A model generated the notes under the pieces. It searched no databases and was not told the origin of the DNA. It was given only the letters and a program-made list of their open reading frames with translations. Positions 1 through 6,201 of a stretch of 10,220 nt of DNA are shown here, one piece after another. The DNA comes from Candidatus Helarchaeota archaeon. Lineage in GTDB: Archaea; Asgardarchaeota; Lokiarchaeia; Helarchaeales; HEL-GB-A. Both the position numbers and the translations under genes were made by a program. Location of the stretch: NCBI GenBank assembly GCA_013375405.1, contig JABXJU010000161.1, positions 1 to 10,220 on the forward strand, in the 5' to 3' direction. The first letter of the stretch is position 1, and each line of letters begins with the position of its first letter.

Positions 1-49
1 TAAAGAAATGGGCGATTTTGATTCACTTTGGCGAGTTAAGCTTCCATAG

Positions 50-943
50 TTATTCTTTTTCTGAATTATTCTTATTTATTCGAACTGCTAAGTAAATTCC
101 CCCTAGAACCAGCACCCCTCCTGCAATCACGATAGGATGTGGAATTTCTACAAAAATTGCTAATCCCAACAAGATCGACCCGATGGGCTCAGCTAGCAAA
201 GCAATCCCTATAACGGCTGCATCTACATATTTCAGAGCCCAATTATATAATGTATGTCCGAATATTGTTGAAACAACCGCAATCCCTAAAAATATTAAAT
301 ATTCCTGTGAATTAAAAGGGAATAATGGAATTCCAGTAAAAAGACACGCGACTAATAATGTTATGGTACAGGATATATACAGCAAGAAGACATAAGGTAT
401 TACATCCAATCCCTGCCTAGTTTTCCGCCCGGCTACGAAATATATTGCACCAAATACAGCCGCCAATAAAGCAAACATATCCCCTAATAGGGCAAATTCA
501 GATGCATGAGACCAATCTGTTAGTGAAATGACAATCACACCTACGAACGCTATTAAAATTCCCAAAATTCGCCTTCGACTTAAGCTCTCTTTTAGGATAA
601 GATACGCAAAAACTGCCGTAAAGATTACAGATATATCAACAAGGACCACTGCACTTGCAATTGAGGTATAATCAAGCGAGGCGAACCAAAGGACAAAATG
701 AAACGCTAATGCAACGCCTGCTCCCACTATGATTAGAATATTTTTAATTGGAAGTGTACGAAGTTGCCGCCATCCTTTCATCCAAAGAAAAATCGGAATT
801 ATTATAAATACCGTAAAAAGCAAGCGATAAAAGGCTAAAAGTAGGGGTGGTGACGACGACCATCTCACAAATATGGCCGCGAAAGAGGTTCCTAGAACCC
901 CAACTGCAATAACAATATGGGGATTAACTCGCGGCTTTGACAT
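50..943 (-). CDS. EamA/DMT-family membrane transporter, 297 aa
   Basis: An integral membrane transporter of the drug/metabolite transporter superfamily, with two tandem EamA repeats of about five helices each (residues ~8-142 and ~150-288). About ten hydrophobic segments are visible, near 8-27, 33-55, 67-87, 93-117, 124-141, 150-171, 181-203, 214-236, 239-262 and 268-287. Each repeat carries the family's glutamate near the end of its fourth helix region: E119, followed by a basic turn and a Gly-rich helix, and E252-P253. There is no separate signal peptide; helix 1 serves as the anchor and the charged tail ends in the usual short hydrophilic stretch. Full length for the family. The ATG lies 21 bases after the GH20 stop, so co-transcription with that gene is likely. 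Substrate cannot be read from sequence; export or uptake of a sugar or amino-sugar derivative would suit the neighbour, but that is inference. Confidence 0.93.
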   Translation of the reverse strand: MSKPRVNPHIVIAVGVLGTSFAAIFVRWSSSPPLLLAFYRLLFTVFIIIPIFLWMKGWRQLRTLPIKNILIIVGAGVALAFHFVLWFASLDYTSIASAVVLVDISVIFTAVFAYLILKESLSRRRILGILIAFVGVIVISLTDWSHASEFALLGDMFALLAAVFGAIYFVAGRKTRQGLDVIPYVFLLYISCTITLLVACLFTGIPLFPFNSQEYLIFLGIAVVSTIFGHTLYNWALKYVDAAVIGIALLAEPIGSILLGLAIFVEIPHPIVIAGGVLVLGGIYLAVRINKNNSEKE

Positions 944-964
944 TTTTTGTATTCTTCTATACTT

Positions 965-3535
965 TTAAAAAATATCCAAGCCTACTATTTTCTTCGCTAG
1001 CGGTCCTAAAAAAAGCGGTACCCAAGGTATTATTCCCTTAACAAAGGTGTCGATACCGTAGAAGCATGAATCTTGAGACTTTATTCCAGCTGAAATATGG
1101 GGCTGGGTGACATGTCCGCTAATTGTAGGAGGTGCACCCAAACTTTTTGCATTCTTCCAGTGGGAATCATCGAATTCCAAATTTAACCAATTTGATTCAA
1201 GCACGTGATTTGCTTTCCAATCTGAGTTGGTTATAATAATTTCCTTTTCACCAGTTTCATACTCAATTTCTAAGTAAATATTTCCAGCTACTCTTGAAAT
1301 TAAATAATTATGACATTCCGCACCAATTACATTATTTCCCTCATTTATTTTATCTGTCACAACAAACAATTGGATTCGTTGTTTTATTGGCTCAACGGCG
1401 AGTGACATCTTGCTTACAATCTCACCAAGTTTTTCCCCATTCAAATAGAGATGCATTAGCATATCGCACATTCCTTGGATGTGACATCTTTTAATTGGCT
1501 TTTTAATAGAAAATTTTTTTCTCAGGAAAACGGGATTGCCCATCTTTACTTTTTTCCGAGCGGTAATAAATTCTGCTTTTAAGAATGGGTTCTTCCAAGT
1601 GATTCCATCCTTTATCTCTTGAATTTTTTGCTCATAAAAGAAGATTGCTGCATCAAAATTTTCAAGAATAAGTTCCAACCCGTTTGGTTTCGCAAATCTT
1701 AACCATAGTTCTTCATAATCCTTTTTCAGTGCCTCAATATAATCCTTTAAATAGGTAATTCTTTCAATTAGTTCCGCAGAATTATAAAATTCTTTTCCTT
1801 TATTCAATTTCTTTTGTACTTCAATAGAAATTTGATATTTTTTACCTAGATAGATACCAAGTTTTGCCGCATACGCCAGATAATCTAAATTATCTTCGTT
1901 TCTTTTTACTTTCAGCTTTAACTTTCCAAGTATTTGTAAGGCTTCTTCACTCTTTTGGAGAATATCATTTAGCTTTTTGACTTTCGGTTTAATTTTTTTC
2001 CCAGGAAAAGGATGCCGCCAGATATGGCAAAAAAATTTCAAGGGATACATTGAATGGTGATCATTGTAAGCGTTCAAATTTTCTATTGCTCTAATAATTT
2101 CCAAATTATCTAGCCCATAAAAAAACCAAGCAAAATTTTCCTTAAATCGGGCATCATCCCATTTTTCGGGAGACCACGCTGCCTCTGCTGTCACCAGATA
2201 GCCGAAATAGTTATTCTCTCTAAGATTCTCATTTAAAAAATCGCCCCATACTGATGTTGCAATTCCTAAAGATTCGATTTCTAAACCATACTGTGCCATT
2301 GTGACTACATTTTCTATCGTCCGTTTCGTATCAGGAAAATTTCTTGTATGATCATACAATGTTGGGCTAAGAATCACAGGAAATCCACGATCTCGAAGTT
2401 TTTTCGCCTTCTTGTATTTCTTCTTTGGAAAAATGAACCAAGTTTTTAGCCAATAGTCCCAATAGAAAATGATTAAATCTTTTGGGAGGTTTTCTAGAAG
2501 GTATTTTTCCCCCAATACGTTATCATGATAACAAAAGATTTTGTCTTTCCCTAATTTTTTCACAGAATCAATTAAAAATTCATAAAAATCTAGCATCACC
2601 TTGTCTTTACCTTTCTCTTTTATAATCTGTTTTGTGTTATATTTTCCAAAATCGAATGTCTCATCCAACCCGAGGTGGAAATACTTTGAATCAAAGGCAG
2701 AACATAGCTCTTTGTTCAAATCTTCTACGAATGATTTTACTTCTGGATTTCCCACATCATACGTACCAGCTCCAGGAAACTCTCCTAAATGAGCATATTT
2801 TGGATAGTTGGTCATTATAATATTATCAACATGCCCAAACGAATTAAAAATGGGAATAATTTCAATAAAGTATCGCTTGGCATGTTCTTGGATTTCCTTT
2901 ATTTCTTCTGCAGTATATCCGCCTCTCGTTTTTCCGATATCCGGATATTTCTTAAAATTGAAACTATCCTCCATATAGAAAAAATGGTAGTTTATCTTGA
3001 ATTTACTTAGGAACTTCACAACATTTTTCATATTTTCGACTGTAGGGATCTGATTTCTGCTGGTTTGATCCGTTATGCACCTGATTTCATACGCAGGATA
3101 ATCAAATATTTCTAATTCAGGAACAACAAATCCATCATCTGTTAGTTTAATCAACTGTAAGAAGGTAAGAGCTCCATAATAAATCCCCTTATCAGCAAAC
3201 GCCATGATTACTAAAAGACCTTCTTGATAATAGAGTGCATAAGTTTCATCGATGACCTTTTGGTTTGAGGGTTCGAATGATTTAAGTTCTTGGGGAAGTA
3301 TGCCCTTTATTTTTTTACAAGATAATTTTCCAATTGTAGATAATTCTTCTGTCATGACTTCGATAATTACCTCTTCGGATTCGGGGGCCACATCCTCAAA
3401 AAATACGCCAAGTTCTTCTCCTAATTTATAAAATCCAGTAATTTCTCCTAATTCTTGGGGAAAAGGCAATAAATTTAGTTTATAGTTATTTATTCCTTCT
3501 AATTTTTCAAATCCTTGAATGACTAAGTACTTCAA
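965..3535 (-). CDS. GH20 beta-N-acetylhexosaminidase-like enzyme with C-terminal jelly-roll domain, 856 aa
   Basis: A probable glycoside hydrolase of family 20, which removes terminal N-acetylhexosamine by substrate-assisted catalysis. An N-terminal GH20b-like alpha/beta domain (~20-145) precedes a TIM barrel (~148-480). Visible family landmarks are the sugar-binding Arg R152, the strand ending HFFYMED (184-190, where GH20 enzymes have a His/Asp-rich strand), the NSFGH loop (231-235), the catalytic Asp-Glu pair D291-E292 in FHLGLDE, SVWGD (428-432) and EAAWS (451-455). A charged helical region (~515-645) follows, then a beta-rich segment (~665-800) resembling the galactose-binding-like jelly roll of GH78/beta-galactosidase enzymes (LYLNG, GNNVIGAE, DSHWKNA). 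There is no signal peptide, so it should act in the cytoplasm. The start is TTG, with GAGTGG six bases upstream and no early in-frame ATG. It lies 31 bases after the Fe-S gene and 21 before the transporter. Exact substrate is unknown. Confidence 0.86.
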   Translation of the reverse strand: MKYLVIQGFEKLEGINNYKLNLLPFPQELGEITGFYKLGEELGVFFEDVAPESEEVIIEVMTEELSTIGKLSCKKIKGILPQELKSFEPSNQKVIDETYALYYQEGLLVIMAFADKGIYYGALTFLQLIKLTDDGFVVPELEIFDYPAYEIRCITDQTSRNQIPTVENMKNVVKFLSKFKINYHFFYMEDSFNFKKYPDIGKTRGGYTAEEIKEIQEHAKRYFIEIIPIFNSFGHVDNIIMTNYPKYAHLGEFPGAGTYDVGNPEVKSFVEDLNKELCSAFDSKYFHLGLDETFDFGKYNTKQIIKEKGKDKVMLDFYEFLIDSVKKLGKDKIFCYHDNVLGEKYLLENLPKDLIIFYWDYWLKTWFIFPKKKYKKAKKLRDRGFPVILSPTLYDHTRNFPDTKRTIENVVTMAQYGLEIESLGIATSVWGDFLNENLRENNYFGYLVTAEAAWSPEKWDDARFKENFAWFFYGLDNLEIIRAIENLNAYNDHHSMYPLKFFCHIWRHPFPGKKIKPKVKKLNDILQKSEEALQILGKLKLKVKRNEDNLDYLAYAAKLGIYLGKKYQISIEVQKKLNKGKEFYNSAELIERITYLKDYIEALKKDYEELWLRFAKPNGLELILENFDAAIFFYEQKIQEIKDGITWKNPFLKAEFITARKKVKMGNPVFLRKKFSIKKPIKRCHIQGMCDMLMHLYLNGEKLGEIVSKMSLAVEPIKQRIQLFVVTDKINEGNNVIGAECHNYLISRVAGNIYLEIEYETGEKEIIITNSDWKANHVLESNWLNLEFDDSHWKNAKSLGAPPTISGHVTQPHISAGIKSQDSCFYGIDTFVKGIIPWVPLFLGPLAKKIVGLDIF

Positions 3536-3566
3536 ATAAATCCACTCAACTAATGTGTTTTATTAT

Positions 3567-4346
3567 TTATTTTTTCTTTAGTGGGGCCTTATTAACAGGA
3601 CATACTTCTAAACACTTCGTACAACCCACGGCATATTCCACAAACATCGTATTTGTAACCAATTCGAGATTCTGCACGTAATGTTTATCATAAGGATGAA
3701 AGACGTTAAGACCATGCTTCACTACGTCTCGAAGACAGCCTAACTTTTGGAACTGCCCTTTTTTATTAAATGCCTTTGCTGGACAATTCTCGATACATAA
3801 ATTACAATCATGGCAGATTTCTTCTCCCTCAAACCTAGGATCAGGAGTTAGTTCTGCCGTTGTTATTATGGCGGATAATCGTATTAGAGTTCCATATTTT
3901 GGATGGATGAACAACCCATTTTTAGCTATTTGTCCTAAACCTGCAGCTACTGCCGCATGTTTTAATGAAATAATCCCCCAGGGTAATAAATTATTAAATA
4001 CGAGGGGAATATATGCCGGAATTGGGATTGCATAATATCCTTCATTTTCGATAAAATCTGATATCCTTGTTCCACATATGTCCAAGAACTTATATAGGCT
4101 ATGATAAAGTCTATGAACTGTATTATAATGATGATGCTTGAGTTTAAAAGTACCGCGTGGCATGGTTTTTCCAGTAACAATTACTGACTTGGCTCCTTCT
4201 AAGACTTCTTTTGGTCTATGTTCAATTGGCGCTTCTAAAAAAAGTTCATTATCCGCACTTGCAACTCCAACAATATCTAAATCCAAATTCAACGCAAATT
4301 TTTTCACTTTTCTAGTGAGCTCTTCAACAATATCCACTTTTGACAT
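3567..4346 (-). CDS. QueG/RdhA-like protein with two [4Fe-4S] clusters, 259 aa
   Basis: A soluble iron-sulfur protein of the COG1600-like group that includes epoxyqueuosine reductase QueG and the cores of reductive dehalogenases. The central block (ISLKHAAVAAGLGQIAKNG, 126-144, then HPKYGTLIRLSAIIT) matches the conserved QueG/RdhA core. Eight cysteines suit two clusters: C178-x2-C181-x2-C184-x3-C188-P, an isolated C204, then C242-x2-C245-x3-C249-P. It stops right after the second motif, so the HEAT-like C-terminal tRNA-binding region of true QueG (about 380 aa) is absent. Archaea make archaeosine rather than queuosine, so a QueG role is unlikely. A corrinoid- or flavin-linked reductase or an electron carrier fits better, as inference. 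The ATG start lies close to an AT-rich TATA-like element shared with the divergent Trm1 gene. It appears to be the first gene of the operon leading to the GH20 enzyme. Confidence 0.86.
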   Translation of the reverse strand: MSKVDIVEELTRKVKKFALNLDLDIVGVASADNELFLEAPIEHRPKEVLEGAKSVIVTGKTMPRGTFKLKHHHYNTVHRLYHSLYKFLDICGTRISDFIENEGYYAIPIPAYIPLVFNNLLPWGIISLKHAAVAAGLGQIAKNGLFIHPKYGTLIRLSAIITTAELTPDPRFEGEEICHDCNLCIENCPAKAFNKKGQFQKLGCLRDVVKHGLNVFHPYDKHYVQNLELVTNTMFVEYAVGCTKCLEVCPVNKAPLKKK

Positions 4347-4408
4347 AAAGAATATTTTCGGATAAACAATTAAAAATTATTTTGAATAGAAGCTTATTGA
4401 TTCTTAAA
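4347..4408. promoter_or_regulatory. Divergent promoter region between Fe-S gene and Trm1
   Basis: A 62-base gap between two divergent starts. The core TTAAAAATTA (4370-4379) is nearly symmetric, so it reads as a TATA-like box in both directions. It lies about 25-35 bases from both the minus-strand ATG at 4346 and the plus-strand ATG at 4409. That is normal archaeal TATA spacing and would give two very short leaders. One shared element is an inference; two overlapping boxes are equally possible. Confidence 0.4.
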
Positions 4409-5593
4409 ATGAAAAAATTTTCTTTTCCACTAATTGCCATTACAGAAGGCGCAGCTCACCTTGAAATCCCGGATATGAACCAATATCGAGTGCCAACAGA
4501 TGCTCCTGTTTTCTATAACTTTCTTATGGAGTTTAATAGAGATATAGCAATTCTTGCTGTAAAAACCTATCAGGAGCAGCAGGGACATTCCCTCACGATC
4601 TTACTTCCTCTTGCCGCCACTGGTGTCCGTGGAATCCGGTTTCGGTTGGAACTTGCTAATATTGAACGCATTATCATGAACGATGCGTCGTCCACTGCAT
4701 ATACGCTGATGGAACATAATTTAGAATTAAACCAATTATCCGACAGTATTGGAATCCAAAATGAGGATGCAATAGGCTTTTTAAATACTTTTGCAAAGCG
4801 TGGGCAACGAGTCGATGTGATTGATGTAGATCCATTTGGATCTCCATCTCGTTTTATAGATTCTGCAATCTGCGCTTTAAAAATGAAGTCAGGGTTAATT
4901 TGCCTAACGGCAACAGATATGGCGCCTCTCTGTGGGGTTAGTCCTCAAGCATGCCTTCGAAAATATGGCGGTCGTCCCCTTCGTACGGAATATTGTCATG
5001 AATTGGCGGTTCGTCTATGTCTTAATTCGTTAATTACAACTGCAGCTAAATATGAAATTGCTATAGAACCCCTCCTTTGCTATAGTATTGATCATTATAT
5101 TCGTATCTATGCCCTTCTTCACTCGGGCGCACTCAAGACAGATGCCGTCCTTCAACAGCTTGGCTACATTATCCATTGTTTTCAATGTGGTTATCGATCA
5201 CCAATAAGTAATTTGTTGGCTCAATCGCCTGAATGCCCTGATTGCGGCGCATCACTCGATTATGCTGGCCCTTTGTGGTTGGGAAAACTGTTTAATTCCT
5301 CTTTTTGTGAGAAGCTATTGATGCGAAATGCCAAACTTCAGTTAGGAACAAAAAAGCGAATTTCAAAAATGGTACAATTTATTCTTGAAGAAGCTGCAAG
5401 TCCTATCACTTACCATAACATCCATCGGCTTTGTAAACAGTATAAAATAAGTCCTATTCCTATGGAAAAACTCATTCAGAATCTCCAAAAACAAGGATTT
5501 CAAGCCTCACGAACACATTTCTCCCGTGTTTCACTACGAACAAATGCATCGCGCGCACACATTGCGCATCTAATTCAACAATCCAATGCTTAA
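4409..5593 (+). CDS. trm1: tRNA (guanine26-N2)-dimethyltransferase Trm1, 394 aa
   Basis: SAM-dependent enzyme that makes N2-methyl- and N2,N2-dimethylguanosine at position 26 of tRNA in the cytoplasm. Family signatures, numbered from this ATG: FYNFLMEFNRD (36-46), SAM motif I region LAATGVRG (68-75), the catalytic-site motif DVDPFGSP (139-146), TATDMAPLCG (167-176), CLRKYGG (182-188) and CHE (196-198). A four-Cys zinc site follows (C257-x2-C260 and C276-x2-C279), then GPLW (287-290). A C-terminal winged-helix-like region contains SRTHFSR, as in archaeal Trm1. Length is normal. An in-frame TTG at 4382 would add nine residues, but the ATG is preferred because the family begins near here and the TATA-like element places the likely transcript start close to 4400. 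Oddity: the usual Asp before motif I (DAL-type) is replaced, the sequence reading LLPLAATG. Single-gene unit; the 3' end faces the zinc-ribbon gene. Confidence 0.95.
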   Translation: MKKFSFPLIAITEGAAHLEIPDMNQYRVPTDAPVFYNFLMEFNRDIAILAVKTYQEQQGHSLTILLPLAATGVRGIRFRLELANIERIIMNDASSTAYTLMEHNLELNQLSDSIGIQNEDAIGFLNTFAKRGQRVDVIDVDPFGSPSRFIDSAICALKMKSGLICLTATDMAPLCGVSPQACLRKYGGRPLRTEYCHELAVRLCLNSLITTAAKYEIAIEPLLCYSIDHYIRIYALLHSGALKTDAVLQQLGYIIHCFQCGYRSPISNLLAQSPECPDCGASLDYAGPLWLGKLFNSSFCEKLLMRNAKLQLGTKKRISKMVQFILEEAASPITYHNIHRLCKQYKISPIPMEKLIQNLQKQGFQASRTHFSRVSLRTNASRAHIAHLIQQSNA

Positions 5594-5599
5594 AAGATA

Positions 5600-5614
5600 T
5601 TTTAATTGCATTTT
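5600..5614 (+). terminator. Possible T-rich terminator of Trm1
   Basis: Two runs of four T (5600-5603 and 5611-5614) begin seven bases after the Trm1 stop. Archaeal termination often uses such T-rich tracts without a hairpin. The signal is weak in this AT-rich gap. Confidence 0.3.
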
Positions 5615-5699
5615 CAAGCTTAATCATGCTTCACTTTAAAATTATTATGAAAATAAAAATAAAAAGATGATTTGAGATGATTGAATGGCAGATTATACG

Positions 5700-5715
5700 T
5701 TTTTAAATAAAAAAA
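5700..5715. terminator. Back-to-back T-runs between convergent genes
   Basis: A plus-strand T5 (5700-5704) and a minus-strand T7 (complement of 5709-5715) lie four bases apart, between the 3' ends of Trm1 and the zinc-ribbon gene. This is a plausible bidirectional archaeal oligo-T terminator. It is most convincing for the minus-strand zinc-ribbon transcript, because seven T is a strong run. Confidence 0.4.
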
Positions 5716-5732
5716 GCACGAAAGAACCTGTT

Positions 5733-5811
5733 TAAAGATAAAGTTGAAAGATTAGGGTTAAGTTAATCGGGGGGTTTATCGAGGGTTCTCACAATTCCAA
5801 CTTTTTCTTTA
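5733..5811. repeat. 14-base imperfect inverted repeat with G-rich loop
   Basis: The arms TAAAGATAAAGTTG (5733-5746) and CAACTTTTTCTTTA (5798-5811) pair at 13 of 14 positions. They enclose a 51-base loop whose plus strand carries GGG (5755-5757), GGGGGG (5769-5774) and GGG (5783-5785). Inside the loop, GATTA (5750-5754) can pair with TAATC (5764-5768). On the minus strand it begins 12 bases after the zinc-ribbon stop codon and precedes the T7 run, so it may be a 3'UTR structure. An independent small RNA is also possible. No known RNA family was recognised. Confidence 0.45.
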
Positions 5812-5822
5812 CAATTATCCTT

Positions 5823-5975
5823 TTAATATCGCCGGGGCCTTCTTTTTCTATAACATTCCCTGCAATAAACAGGTCTTGAACCATCTGGTTTGAAGGGCAC
5901 TTCGGTTTCTTGGCCACAATCTGCGCAAGTAACTTTGTGCAATTCTCTACCTCGGTCATCACGTCTATTACTCAT
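5823..5975 (-). CDS. CxxC-x17-CxxC zinc-ribbon small protein, 50 aa
   Basis: A very small basic protein with one predicted zinc-binding domain: C17-x2-C20, exactly 17 residues, then C38-x2-C41. The second knuckle lies in the sequence PVYCRECYRKRRPRRY. This spacing defines the family named CxxC-x17-CxxC domain protein, found as short proteins in archaea and bacteria. The Arg/Lys-rich tail suggests nucleic-acid or ribosome contact, but no specific function is established. The ATG at 5975 is preferred because the archaeal-type Shine-Dalgarno GGTGA lies five bases upstream. An upstream in-frame ATG (5987) overlaps that site and would add four residues. A TATA-like box near 6020 fits a short leader. 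It is convergent with Trm1 and appears to be a single-gene unit. Confidence 0.82.
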   Translation of the reverse strand: MSNRRDDRGRELHKVTCADCGQETEVPFKPDGSRPVYCRECYRKRRPRRY

Positions 5976-5980
5976 ATTTT

Positions 5981-5985
5981 TCACC
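5981..5985 (-). promoter_or_regulatory. Shine-Dalgarno GGTGA deciding the zinc-ribbon start
   Basis: On the minus strand GGTGA sits five bases before the ATG at 5975. It matches the core of the archaeal GGAGGTGAT ribosome-binding sequence. It overlaps the upstream in-frame ATG at 5987, which argues that the inner ATG is used. Confidence 0.6.
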
Positions 5986-6014
5986 ATTTTTTTTTTAGTT
6001 ATTATAAGAATTAA

Positions 6015-6024
6015 ATTTTATAAA
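6015..6024 (-). promoter_or_regulatory. TATA-like box for the zinc-ribbon gene
   Basis: The minus strand reads TTTATAAAAT here, a good archaeal TATA sequence. It would place the transcript start about 25 bases downstream, near 5994, giving a leader of under 20 bases that still includes the GGTGA ribosome-binding site. Confidence 0.5.
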
Positions 6025-6192
6025 TTAGATCTCTCAACTTCTTTAATAGAAATTTCAAACTCTAAAAGAAGAAATTTAACTATTATAATTCTGTTTTAGG
6101 TTTAAGATCAATCTATTTAAACTTATGGGATAACCCACAGGTTAGTCTCTATTAGAATAATAGCAATTTCGCAGAATCAAGAATTAGAGATT

Positions 6193-6197
6193 AAAAA
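6193..6197 (-). terminator. Possible T-run after the longin/winged-helix gene
   Basis: A T5 on the minus strand starts five bases after the TAG stop at 6202. Short and in AT-rich sequence, so only suggestive. The rest of the 6025-6201 gap shows no gene; a small TGGG-ATAA-CCCA hairpin at 6126-6137 is the only other structure seen. Confidence 0.3.
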
Positions 6198-6201
6198 TTC
6201 T

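Noticed and set aside
2..49. Open plus-strand frame ending in TAG at 47-49, possibly the tail of a gene entering from the left and convergent with the EamA gene.
   Set aside because: Only 15 codons; an open frame of this length is expected by chance and no family motif is visible.
5733..5813. H/ACA guide RNA on the plus strand, suggested by a long stem followed by ACA.
   Set aside because: The stem is too long for a typical archaeal H/ACA lower stem, and no upper stem with a k-turn or k-loop could be drawn.
5890..6099. Plus-strand 69-codon ORF over the zinc-ribbon gene and its promoter.
   Set aside because: The opposite strand has a recognisable zinc-ribbon protein with expression signals; the plus-strand product is low-complexity in its second half and matches no family.
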